NCBI GenBank assembly: GCA_031552145.1
Contig: JAVBMV010000007.1
Location: forward strand, 124,001 to 188,000
Direction of reading: 5' to 3'
Origin: JAVBMV01 sp031552145
GTDB taxonomy: Bacteria; Myxococcota; Myxococcia; Myxococcales; UBA5297
DNA length: 64,000 nt
In this document: piece by piece, positions 27,401 to 35,421 of the stretch
Layout: each line of letters starts with the position of its first letter
Position numbering within the stretch: the first letter of the stretch is position 1
The notes under the pieces: generated by a model
Told to the model about the DNA's origin: nothing
Databases searched by the model: none
The model's input: the letters and a program-made list of their open reading frames with translations, nothing else
Translations under genes and position numbers: made by a program

Positions 27401-30400
27401 GAGCTCCTCCTTGCGAGTTTCTCGGTGTGGTAGCGCGAGAAGAAGGGGAGATAGCGCCGCTCGAGGAGCGCGCGCGCCCGCTCCTCAGAGGGGAGTGGAA
27501 AGGTATGTGGCGCGCGGATGGCTCCCTCGCGCGGCTTGCCGCGCGCGCGGCCCATTTGCGACTGGGCCTCCTCCGCGCATTTTGCCAGCGCGGCGGTGAG
27601 CGAACATTCGGGCCTCCCGAAGGCCGCCGCGAAGGCCTTGAAGGGAGCGTAGAGCCCCTCGATCGGGCCGATGAGCGCACCGGCCAGCTCGGCGAGCCAG
27701 GCGCGGGCTTCATCCTCGGTGAGCGGCGCGAGAGTCGCGGTGCGGAGCTGCCCGTCGGCGCAGCAGAGCAACAGGCGGTGCGCTCCGCCGGGGTGGAGGC
27801 CGAGGGCGCCGAGCGCCGCGTGATCGAGAAAGGCGCGCAGGGCGCGCTGCTGAATCTTCGCGAGGGAGCCCTGGTCGTTGGTGAGCCGCTTGTCGCTGGT
27901 CGCGAGAGAGGACCCCAGATTGGACAGGAGCGGCTCGGTGAGGCCTACCAGCTCCACTTCACCATGAGGGGTCGAGAGCAGAATGCCAGCTCCCGCCGTA
28001 CCGCGTGGCGCGGCGAGATCGAGCCCCTTTATGGCGCGCGCCGAGCCCTCCTCGCGCGTGAGCTGCGCCAGCGCCTCGCTCCAGCGACCGAGGAGGTGCA
28101 GCTCGCTGGCCCGCTCTCCCGCGCCAAAGGGGCCGGAGGGGGCCTCGCCCGCGAGCCGCGCGCGCTCGAAGAGCTGGGTGTGGCGCGCGTTGGCGCGCTC
28201 GAGGAGGTTTACGCCTCCCCCTTCGAAGGCGCCGAAGAGCGCCTCGCGCAGCCTGGCGTGGCCCGCGACGAAGGTGCTCTCGAGCGGCTCTTCATCCATC
28301 AACGCGCGCTCCTCCTCCTCTTCGCGCAGCTCGAGCTGGAGACGCGCCGCGCCGGTGATAGGGCAGAGCAGGAAGTCGTAGAGCCTGCGCAGGGGAACGC
28401 GCCGTGGGGAGTGAGAGGCGCCGGAGGAAGGCGTCGAGACCGTGAGCAGGGCGCCCGCCGCGCTCGCCCCGGCCGGCGCGGGGAGGCCCAGCGCCGCCCG
28501 CGCCTCGCGCCTCGCCGCGTCGGAGGAGGGAAAGTCGCGCCCCGCCGCTGCCGTGAGCGAGGGGAAGAGCGAGGCGTGATAGCGGCGCAGGGGAGGGCGT
28601 CGAACCCATGCCGATTCGGCCGCGTCTTTGGGTAAACCGGCGGGGAGATAGGCGCGCCGCAGGAAGTCATGGAGCCGCGTCGTCAACGGCGAGGGGGGAA
28701 GCAGCTCGCCCGTGGCCGCGTCGCGCGCGACGTAGGAGAGGTAGAGCCGTTCGCGCGCGGCGAGCATCGCCTCGAGGAAGGCATATTGCTGATGCTCCCG
28801 CGGGCTGATGTCGCCGGGCTGCGGCGCGGCGAGGGTGAGATCGAGTGGCCCAGTGCGCTCCCCCGCGAGGCTCTGCTCGTCGAGCCCCGCGATGAAGAGG
28901 ACTCGACAGGGGAGGGAGCCGATGGCCTCGAGCGTGCCGACGCGCACGCCGCTGCCCAGGGTGCCCCGGCCGCGCGCCGCCTGCGGGAGGAGCTCCAGGG
29001 CCAGGTCGTGCGCCAAGCGATAGGAGATGGGGTCTTCGCCCAGTTCGTGCTCCTCCAGCGAGCGGAGCGCGAGCACCAGGCGCTCCAGCTCGTCTCGTTC
29101 GTCGAGTCCGCCTGCCTCCCCGTTGCTTGGGATGAGCCAGCGCTCGGCCAAGGTCGCGAGCCGTTCACCCCATGCGCCGCAGGTGAGGCGCGCCCGCGCC
29201 AAGGAGGTGAGGTCGCTCACCAGCGCGCGCGCCGCCACTCCGACCTTGGCCGCCTCGGGCGAGAGGAGCGGGATGAGGTACCGCTCGCCCTCGAGCTCGA
29301 AGAGCTCCGCCTCCTCGGAGGGGAGCATCACCGAGGCGAGCGCCAGCCGGCGCAGCCCTTGGTCCCAGTTGAAGAGGTCGCCCTCCGCATAGCTGCGCTC
29401 CGACCCAGCGCGATCAGCGCCGCGGAAGATGCCGAGCGCGTCGATTACCTGCTCGAACTCGTCGGAGGAGAGTTCCTGCAGGTGGGGCGACAGGGCGGGG
29501 TGAGTGAGGAGCGCGAGCAGCTCGGGGCGGCTCAGTTTTCCGAGCGGCAGATCGAGGAGGAGGCGCAGCGCCTGCGAGAGGGGCGTGGGAGGTGCGCCGC
29601 CCTCGCCCTCGTGGAGCAGCGCCATCGGGAGGGCGTGCAGCTCCGAGAAAGCGGCGCTCAGGTGCGCCAGTCGCGAGGGGAGCTCGTGCGCGGGGGAGGC
29701 GAAGGCGATCGCGATCTCGTGGAGCCGCAGAGGCGCCCCCTCGTCACCCAGGCCGTCGCGCAGCAGCGCCCAGATCTCCCCCGCCAGCTCCTCCGCCTCG
29801 CGGCGGGCGCTGGCGCAGGCCAGGAGCTGCAGCGAGCGGTCCTCGGCGAAGATGCCCGCCTCCGCGCGTTCTTTTGCGTTCTCATCCGGCGCGCCCTTGA
29901 GGAGGTCGCTCTGAAGTCGTTTGAGCAGCGAGCTTTCGTCGGCGAGGGAGAGATCCTCTCCGCCGAGCGGATCCACGAAGTGCTCCACCGCCTTGTGCGT
30001 CGGCAGCTCGCCCAGCGCGCGGAGATTCTCCCTGCCCGGCTTTCCCCAAAGCGCGAGCAGTGAAGGGAGGGCGCGCGCCGTCCCCGCCGCCTCGGCCCCA
30101 TTGCTCCGCTCGGGGCGCTCGTCCCAGAAGACCGAGCAGGGGTTGCGCGCGTAGAGATAGAGGTCGCACCGCTCCGAGAGCAGGTGGAGCAGATGGCGCA
30201 GCGGCGCGCTCGCGCAGGGCACGTCGAAGAGGAAGAGAGGGCTTTCCTCCCCATTTTCATCAATGAGCGGCGCCGAGGGCGCGCCCAGCTCCAGCAGCTC
30301 GATCAAGGTGAGCGCGCCGTGCGGCCCTTTTTCGAAGTACCCCGTGGCGAGCAGCCAGAGGTGGCGCTGCCAGCGCTCCATCTGCGCGAAGGGAGTGCCC

Positions 30401-30879
30401 GTAAGGAGCAGCCCCTTGGGCCAGCGCGCCAGCATCGCGGGACGCGAGAAGGTGTAGTCATCGAAGAGGCGCGCCAGCTCGCAGGCGAGCTCGAAGCGGC
30501 GTCTATCGACAGTGGCCGGCTCTTCGCCGGCCGCATAGAGCCAGCCGCGTGCAGAGGCCAGCTCGGGAGACGATAAGACCTTCTCGTCGAGGAGGAGCGA
30601 AAGAAGTCTGTCGCGCATCCGCTCCGCGCCGAGCAGCTCCCTGTCCCAGGCCGCGCGCGCATAGCGGGAAATGAGTCCCTCCACGCCGCAGAGCGTAAGG
30701 TTGGCGGCGATGCCGCACTGTTCGGCCAGCCCATGCAGCAGCCAGTCGCGCACCGCGCCGCCCCGCGTGACGAGCATCGCGGGTGTGAGCGCGCCAGCGC
30801 CTTCACGCAGGACCCGCAGCTGGGCCGCGAGCTGGGCCAGGAGTGCTTCGGGGCGGTTGGAGGTGCAGAGGTGGAGCAT
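27397..30879 (-). CDS. recC: RecBCD subunit RecC
   Basis: RecC holds the complex together and in E. coli reads the Chi sequence through an inactive helicase fold. I start at the ATG at 30879 because it gives MLHLCTSNRPEALLAQL, aligning with the E. coli N-terminus (MLRVYHSNRLDVL); the frame extends 11 codons further but without support. The product is about 1160 aa, close to the usual length of 1120. Family landmarks are GGAVRDWLLHGLAEQCGIAAN near the N-terminus and a C-terminal RecB-like inactive nuclease region. No Walker motif is present, as expected. The Chi-like sequence of this organism cannot be read from the protein. It is the first gene of recCBD and is divergent from creB, with a 92-nt gap. 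Confidence 0.95.
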   Translation of the reverse strand: MLHLCTSNRPEALLAQLAAQLRVLREGAGALTPAMLVTRGGAVRDWLLHGLAEQCGIAANLTLCGVEGLISRYARAAWDRELLGAERMRDRLLSLLLDEKVLSSPELASARGWLYAAGEEPATVDRRRFELACELARLFDDYTFSRPAMLARWPKGLLLTGTPFAQMERWQRHLWLLATGYFEKGPHGALTLIELLELGAPSAPLIDENGEESPLFLFDVPCASAPLRHLLHLLSERCDLYLYARNPCSVFWDERPERSNGAEAAGTARALPSLLALWGKPGRENLRALGELPTHKAVEHFVDPLGGEDLSLADESSLLKRLQSDLLKGAPDENAKERAEAGIFAEDRSLQLLACASARREAEELAGEIWALLRDGLGDEGAPLRLHEIAIAFASPAHELPSRLAHLSAAFSELHALPMALLHEGEGGAPPTPLSQALRLLLDLPLGKLSRPELLALLTHPALSPHLQELSSDEFEQVIDALGIFRGADRAGSERSYAEGDLFNWDQGLRRLALASVMLPSEEAELFELEGERYLIPLLSPEAAKVGVAARALVSDLTSLARARLTCGAWGERLATLAERWLIPSNGEAGGLDERDELERLVLALRSLEEHELGEDPISYRLAHDLALELLPQAARGRGTLGSGVRVGTLEAIGSLPCRVLFIAGLDEQSLAGERTGPLDLTLAAPQPGDISPREHQQYAFLEAMLAARERLYLSYVARDAATGELLPPSPLTTRLHDFLRRAYLPAGLPKDAAESAWVRRPPLRRYHASLFPSLTAAAGRDFPSSDAARREARAALGLPAPAGASAAGALLTVSTPSSGASHSPRRVPLRRLYDFLLCPITGAARLQLELREEEEERALMDEEPLESTFVAGHARLREALFGAFEGGGVNLLERANARHTQLFERARLAGEAPSGPFGAGERASELHLLGRWSEALAQLTREEGSARAIKGLDLAAPRGTAGAGILLSTPHGEVELVGLTEPLLSNLGSSLATSDKRLTNDQGSLAKIQQRALRAFLDHAALGALGLHPGGAHRLLLCCADGQLRTATLAPLTEDEARAWLAELAGALIGPIEGLYAPFKAFAAAFGRPECSLTAALAKCAEEAQSQMGRARGKPREGAIRAPHTFPLPSEERARALLERRYLPFFSRYHTEKLARRSS

Positions 30880-30971
30880 CGTGGGGCGGACTCTACTCCA
30901 GGGCTCTGACATGGGTGGACACGGGTGATGGAGCCCTTGGCCTCAAGGCGCGCGAGAGGCATCATCGTCCC

Positions 30972-31802
30972 ATGGCAACGAATGCGCACAACGGCGCGGC
31001 GAGCGGCGCCCCTACGGGTTTTACGGTCGCGCCTCGCGTCCTGCTCGTCGAGGATGAGGCGGCGATCGCCGACGCCGTGCTCTATGCGCTCAGGAGCGAA
31101 GGGATCCACGTGGAACACCTCTCGCTCGGCGGCGAGGCGCTTGCGCGCATCGAGCGGGGCGGGCTCGACCTCGCGATTCTCGACGTGGGGCTGCCCGATC
31201 TCTCCGGCTTCGAGCTCTGCCGCCGCATGAGGCGCTTCACACAACTGCCGGTCATCTTCCTCACGGCGCGCGGCGCCGAGGTCGATCGCGTGGTGGGACT
31301 CGAGATTGGCGCCGATGACTATGTGGTGAAGCCCTTCTCGCCGCGCGAGCTTGCCGCTCGGGTCCAGGCGATCTTGCGCAGAACGCGCCGCGTGGCCGAC
31401 GCAGAGTCGGTTGGGGTGGCCGGCGGGGCGGCCGGCGGAGTGGCCGAGGAGATGGGCCATGAAACGCGTAGGGGCGCCGCTTCCCGCGCCCTTGTGCGTG
31501 CGTCAGAGTCGCCCTTCGAGCTGGATGCGGAGGGGCAGCGGATCCGCTACCGGGGAAAGCTGCTCGAGCTGACTCGCTTCGAGTTCAAACTTCTCGCGGC
31601 GCTGCTGCTGCGCAAGGGGCGCATCGCCTCGCGCGCGGCGTTGATGGAGGAGGTCTGGAGCGACGCGCCCGAGACGCTCGACCGCACCGTGGACGCGCAC
31701 ATCAAGAGCTTGCGCGCCAAGCTGCGCGAGGCGGGCGCGCCGGGCGTTGGTCACGAGCCGATCAAGACCCACCGCGGCCTGGGCTATTCGCTCGAGCCCT
31801 GA
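30972..31802 (+). CDS. creB: CreB-like response regulator
   Basis: A 276-aa OmpR-family response regulator that matches E. coli CreB closely. The receiver domain reads RVLLVEDEAAIADAVLYALRSEGIHVE, with the phosphoacceptor Asp in LAILDVGLPDLSGFELCRRM and Lys in DDYVVKPFSPREL. The winged-helix effector ends DRTVDAHIKSLRAKLREAG and KTHRGLGYSLEP. Two insertions set it apart: residues 7-15 and the linker around residues 166-174 are encoded by copies of a 25-bp repeat, and the linker is also Gly/Ala-expanded compared with E. coli. Both keep the frame. The ATG at 30972 has only a weak ribosome site. creC follows 13 nt downstream. It likely responds to a cell-envelope or metabolic cue, as CreBC does. 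Confidence 0.92.
   Translation: MATNAHNGAASGAPTGFTVAPRVLLVEDEAAIADAVLYALRSEGIHVEHLSLGGEALARIERGGLDLAILDVGLPDLSGFELCRRMRRFTQLPVIFLTARGAEVDRVVGLEIGADDYVVKPFSPRELAARVQAILRRTRRVADAESVGVAGGAAGGVAEEMGHETRRGAASRALVRASESPFELDAEGQRIRYRGKLLELTRFEFKLLAALLLRKGRIASRAALMEEVWSDAPETLDRTVDAHIKSLRAKLREAGAPGVGHEPIKTHRGLGYSLEP
30991..31015 (-). repeat. 25-bp dispersed repeat, copy e, inside creB
   Basis: A copy with 22 of 25 matches to copy b, in minus orientation, lying in codons 7-15 of creB. It is translated as NGAASGAPT. Confidence 0.72.
31468..31492 (+). repeat. 25-bp dispersed repeat, copy f, inside creB linker
   Basis: A copy with 23 of 25 matches to copy b, in plus orientation. It encodes RRGAASRAL in the linker between the receiver and DNA-binding domains of CreB. 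Confidence 0.75.
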
Positions 31803-31815
31803 AGAGGAGCCTCCC

Positions 31816-33288
31816 TTGAAACTGGGCCTGAGGATCTTCGCCGGCTTCTTCCTCATCGTGGGGCTCGCCGCCTTCCTCACGGCGCGCGTCTTCGTCGAAG
31901 AGGTGAAGCCCGGCGTGCGCCAAGCGATGGAGGACACGCTGGTCGATACGGCGCAGCTCCTCGCCGCCATCGCGGCGGTCGATCTGAAGCAGGGCACCAT
32001 CGCCGACGGCGCGCTGGCGAAGGGGCTGGCGCAGGTCTCGCAGCGCGAGCTTGCCGCCAATATCTGGGGCTTCACCAAGAGCGCGGTGGAGTACCGAGTC
32101 TATGTGACCGACCTGACCGGCAAGGTGCTCTACGACTCGGCAGGCAAAGCGGTGGGCGCCGACTACTCACAGTGGAACGACGTGGCCAGGACGCTGCGCG
32201 GCGAGTATGGCGCGCGCAGCAGCCGCAGCGTCTCGAGCGATCCGGCGAGCAGCGTCATGCATGTGGCGGCCGCCATAAAGGATGAGCAGGGCGCCTTGCT
32301 GGGCGTGCTCACCGTGGCGAAGCCCAACAGCGCGATCCAGCCCTTCATCGACCGCAGCGTGCGTAAGGTGCTCTGGGCGGGGCTGCTGCTCGTGGGGGCC
32401 GCGGGAGCGATTGGCCTGCTCTGCACCCTGTGGTTGGTGCGACGCGTGCGCAACCTGGAACGCTACGCGCGCGGGGTGGCAGAAGGAGAGCGCGTCGAGC
32501 TGGGTCAGGTGGGCGCCGCGGGCACCGAGCTGGCCGAGCTGGCGCTCGCCATCGAGACGATGCGCGTCAAGTTGGAAGACAAACAATATGTGGAGCGCTA
32601 CGTCAGCGAGCTGACGCACGAGTTGAAGAGCCCGCTCGCGGCAATTCAGGGGGCGGCGGAGCTGCTGGAGGAGGGGCTCCCCGAGGCGGAGCGGCGGCGC
32701 TTCGCCGGGAATGTGCTGCGCCAGACCGAGCGTCTGCGCAGTCTGGTCTCGCGCCTCTTGGCGCTCGCCGAGGTGGAGCAGCGGCGCAAGGTGGCCGAGG
32801 CGCAGCCAGTGGAACTCAACGCGCTGGCGCGCCGCGTCGCGGGCGAGGTCGCGGCGGCGGCGGGGCGGGCCTCGGCGGCCATCGACCTCTGTGGCCCGAA
32901 AGATCAGGTGTGCGCGGTGACGGTGCGCGGCGACGCGCTGCTCCTGGAGCAGGCGCTGCGCAATCTGCTCGAGAACGCCCTGAGCTTCTCTCCGCCCGAG
33001 GGCAGGGTGGAGCTAGAGGTGGTGCCCATCGAGAGCACCGGGCGCACAGGTGCGCCGGGCGGAGCGATCATCGTCAGGGATCGCGGCCCCGGCCTGCCCG
33101 ACTTCGCGCTGGAGCGCGCCTTCGAGCGCTTCTTTTCGCTGCCGCGCCCGGGCGAGCGCGAGAAGGGGACGGGGCTCGGCCTCTGCTTTGCCCGTGAGGT
33201 GGCCAGGCTTCACAATGGCGAGGTGACGCTGCGCAACCGCGAAGGGGGCGGCGCCGAGGCGACGCTCCAACTCGGGCTGGGCGCCTGA
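31816..33288 (+). CDS. creC: CreC-like sensor histidine kinase
   Basis: A 490-aa inner-membrane histidine kinase very similar to E. coli CreC throughout. It begins at TTG 31816: AGAGGAG lies 6 nt upstream and the sequence then reads KLGLRIFAGFFLIVGLAAFLTARVFVEEVKPGVRQAMEDTLVDTAQLLA, matching the CreC N-terminus. A periplasmic region with YRVYVTDLTGKVLYDSAGKAVGADYSQWNDV is followed by a second membrane span, HAMP, the H-box YVSELTHELKSPLAAIQGAAELL, N-box LRNLLENALSF, and G boxes DRGPGLPD and KGTGLGLCFA. All catalytic residues are present. The partner is CreB, 13 nt upstream. The stop codon at 33286 is the first base of a 32-bp repeat that recurs at 35304. Confidence 0.95.
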   Translation: MKLGLRIFAGFFLIVGLAAFLTARVFVEEVKPGVRQAMEDTLVDTAQLLAAIAAVDLKQGTIADGALAKGLAQVSQRELAANIWGFTKSAVEYRVYVTDLTGKVLYDSAGKAVGADYSQWNDVARTLRGEYGARSSRSVSSDPASSVMHVAAAIKDEQGALLGVLTVAKPNSAIQPFIDRSVRKVLWAGLLLVGAAGAIGLLCTLWLVRRVRNLERYARGVAEGERVELGQVGAAGTELAELALAIETMRVKLEDKQYVERYVSELTHELKSPLAAIQGAAELLEEGLPEAERRRFAGNVLRQTERLRSLVSRLLALAEVEQRRKVAEAQPVELNALARRVAGEVAAAAGRASAAIDLCGPKDQVCAVTVRGDALLLEQALRNLLENALSFSPPEGRVELEVVPIESTGRTGAPGGAIIVRDRGPGLPDFALERAFERFFSLPRPGEREKGTGLGLCFAREVARLHNGEVTLRNREGGGAEATLQLGLGA

Positions 33289-33317
33289 GCGCGCGGCGCG
33301 CCGCATCCACACTTCAT
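33286..33317 (+). repeat. 32-bp direct repeat, left copy
   Basis: It starts with the creC stop codon and is matched at 30 of 32 positions by 35304-35335. The two copies bound the AbiE-like gene pair that interrupts creC and creD. Confidence 0.85.
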
Positions 33318-33372
33318 TTGGGCGAGTCGAATTTGCCCGCGGTGGGGGCATTGCCCCTGGAGCGCTCTGGGC

Positions 33373-34194
33373 TCATGGCGCGGCGAGGGCACCTTCCCAT
33401 GCTGAGAGCAGGCGCGAGGCCAGCGTCTCGCAGGACTGAGCGATCGTGGCGCCGTTCTCGACCTCGTGGCTTGCGCGGACGGCCATTGCCGATCCGTGCG
33501 CATCCTGCGTGCCGAAGAGGCTTCGCAAAAAGAGCCGGGCTTCTCCCGTGATGGGACCGGCGATCTCGTGGCGTTCGAGCCCCGCCAGCGTCACGCCGAG
33601 CTGGCCGAGGTCGGCGGCCTGCAAGATGCGCAGGACATCAAGACCGTCCTTGGGCGACCAGCGCGCCGGGGTTGGCTCGCGCTCGGCAAGCTTGTGGAGC
33701 TTGGCCACGAGCAGCGCTCCAAGTCCCGCGACCGCCACCTCGACGGCCCTCGTATCCGAGGGACTGAGCGCCGTCAGCGTAACGATACTGTTGTCGATGA
33801 TCGCGGCCTCGAGCCCCTTGGCTTTGCGCGCCACCTCGGTGCCGTGTGGTCCGAGGCGTGCGCTTCGGCGTCCGGGGCCGCCAAGCGACATCGGAACCAT
33901 AAGGTCGATCTGCACGTCGTCGCGCGCCCAGGTGCCCGGCTCGACGGCGAGGCTAAAGCTAGCCGAGAGCAGCCCCTCGGCGAGGAGTGGCTCGTCGTCG
34001 AGCATGTCGGGATTCAGAGCGAGGTCGCCATCGGTCGTGAACTCGGCGACGAGTAGATTCCCGGCGCCGACGCGGTGGTATATCGCCTGCGCTCCGACGA
34101 GGACGACCGCCTTGCGGTGCCGACCGAGGGCTTCGAGAGCATCGAGGAGAACGCGCCGGGCCTCGACATATTCAGGGTCATACTCATGTGGCAT
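33373..34194 (-). CDS. AbiEii-like nucleotidyltransferase toxin
   Basis: A 273-aa protein with the layout of AbiEii/MNT-type nucleotidyltransferases, the toxin half of AbiE abortive-infection systems, which inactivate a cell component using NTPs. The N-terminal helix-turn reads KAVVLVGAQAIYHRVGAGNLLVAEFTTDGDLALNP, where TTDGDLAL takes the place of the T-x-D-I-D-L catalytic strand. Later blocks LVAKLHKLAERE and PKDGLDVLRIL match the Lys and K-D-x-x-D positions of the family. The usual G-G/S motif is replaced by GAQ, so activity is likely but unproven. The start lies 11 nt inside the upstream AbiEi-like gene, typical of coupled toxin-antitoxin pairs. Confidence 0.68.
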   Translation of the reverse strand: MPHEYDPEYVEARRVLLDALEALGRHRKAVVLVGAQAIYHRVGAGNLLVAEFTTDGDLALNPDMLDDEPLLAEGLLSASFSLAVEPGTWARDDVQIDLMVPMSLGGPGRRSARLGPHGTEVARKAKGLEAAIIDNSIVTLTALSPSDTRAVEVAVAGLGALLVAKLHKLAEREPTPARWSPKDGLDVLRILQAADLGQLGVTLAGLERHEIAGPITGEARLFLRSLFGTQDAHGSAMAVRASHEVENGATIAQSCETLASRLLSAWEGALAAP

Positions 34195-35203
34195 GCGGAG
34201 GCTCTTTCATCTTCTCCATCAGCGCCTCGGCCTCCTGAGGGCCGCGTCCCGGGCTCGATAGCAGATCAACGACCGCCTGCGCGGCGGAGACCGTGACGAT
34301 GTTTACCGTGGTCTCGCCAACGGTCATGGCGCGGCGGCGCGTGCGCTCGAAGACGACCTCATCGTAGGGGCGCAGCAGCCACACGTTTGCGCCTGCATCG
34401 GCAGGCACGAGATCGAGCGTGCGAGCGGCGCCCTCTGGGTCATCCACGTAGAGCATCGCGATCCGCGTCGGGGCGATGCCAGGCCCAGCCGCCGAGCCCG
34501 TCGCGGCGTAGCGTGGAAGTTGGTCGAGCTTCGGCCAGAGGAACGGCAACCCTCGAGGCTCAAGCACTTTGCGCAGTTCGTTGGTTTTCGTCAGGTCGTA
34601 GTCCCGCGCCCACCGCGAAAGCATCGCCACGGCATCGACGGCTAAAATCCGCTTCTTGTTGTCGCGCGTGATGAGTGCCTCGGTCTCCAAGAAGCTCACG
34701 ACTCGAGAGACGCTGCCAAGAGGCGTGGCCGATTCGGCAGCGAGTTCGCGTACGCCGAGCGGGAGCCCCAGTTCGACGAGAGCACGCACAACGCGCCCAG
34801 CGGCGGCACCGCGCAGGCTGTGGAGGGAGCGAGACGCTCGCTCGGGGTCCCGTTCGGCGCCCATGCCTTCGAGAAAAATGGCAGGGCTGCTTACGACGAC
34901 ATGTACATTGCCCGTTGCGTCGGCGTAGCTCGCGCCTCCCTGTGAGAGCAACTCGCGGGCTCGCTCGCCGAGATAGGAGGCGACCACCATCACTGGCCTC
35001 TCCGCTCGGGCGAGAAGCGCCGGTACATCGCGCGGAACGAGCCCCTTGCGGGCGATGATCGGTAGCTCAACGCTGCTTTGATCTGGTCCGGAAAGCCGCA
35101 AGGCGGCCGCCCGAGCCTCGGCTGTCCACCCGGGTGGGAGTCGACAGCGCACGCTTTCGAGGGCCTGTCGCAGTATCGTTCCGGATAGTGTTGCGTTCCG
35201 CAT
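34184..35203 (-). CDS. AbiEi-like antitoxin and autorepressor
   Basis: A protein of about 340 aa upstream of and overlapping the nucleotidyltransferase. Residues around 150-200 form a winged helix-turn-helix (LPLGVRELAAESATPLGSVSRVVSFLETEALITRDNKKR), fitting AbiEi antitoxins that bind their own promoter. The C-terminal half (VFERTRRRAMTVGETTVNIVTVSAAQAVVDLLSSPGRGPQEAEALMEKMK) resembles the antitoxin domain. The start is unsure: the ATG at 35203 (MRNATLSG) lies within an upstream palindrome and has no clear ribosome site, and the frame runs open to 35341. If 35203 is right, translation may be nearly leaderless. The pair sits between creC and creD as an inserted cassette. Confidence 0.65.
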   Translation of the reverse strand: MRNATLSGTILRQALESVRCRLPPGWTAEARAAALRLSGPDQSSVELPIIARKGLVPRDVPALLARAERPVMVVASYLGERARELLSQGGASYADATGNVHVVVSSPAIFLEGMGAERDPERASRSLHSLRGAAAGRVVRALVELGLPLGVRELAAESATPLGSVSRVVSFLETEALITRDNKKRILAVDAVAMLSRWARDYDLTKTNELRKVLEPRGLPFLWPKLDQLPRYAATGSAAGPGIAPTRIAMLYVDDPEGAARTLDLVPADAGANVWLLRPYDEVVFERTRRRAMTVGETTVNIVTVSAAQAVVDLLSSPGRGPQEAEALMEKMKEPPHAT

Positions 35204-35213
35204 GCCGTGGAAC
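35195..35213. promoter_or_regulatory. Palindromic operator 1
   Basis: GTTCCGCATGCCGTGGAAC, a 19-bp near-palindrome overlapping the proposed antitoxin start. It shares the GTTCCGC-x2-GCC-G-x-GGAAC pattern with operator 2 placed 68 bp away. Probably an AbiEi binding site. Confidence 0.55.
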
Positions 35214-35262
35214 ATGCCATGATGTAGAACGACATGCAAGGTTGTGTTCCGTGTACGGGTCT

Positions 35263-35281
35263 GTTCCGCAGGCCGCGGAAC
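35263..35281. promoter_or_regulatory. Palindromic operator 2
   Basis: GTTCCGCAGGCCGCGGAAC, closely related to operator 1, located upstream of the antitoxin start. A TGTTCCGTG half-site lies between them near 35245. Paired inverted repeats at the promoter are known for AbiEi autoregulation. Confidence 0.55.
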
Positions 35282-35303
35282 GGGATGATCACATCCTGAG
35301 CCT

Positions 35304-35335
35304 TGAGCGCGCGGCGCACCACATCCACACTTCAT
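35304..35335 (+). repeat. 32-bp direct repeat, right copy
   Basis: Second copy of the creC-end repeat (30 of 32 matches to 33286-33317), located at the creD-side border of the AbiE-like insertion. Both copies lie outside the toxin-antitoxin genes. Confidence 0.85.
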
Positions 35336-35421
35336 CTTCACCGCGCACTGGCTTCATCTTCTCTTCGCAGGGCGCCCCTAGCCTCCTCCTGTCGCCGGGA
35401 TGGTCCGGCCTTGGAGGCGTG

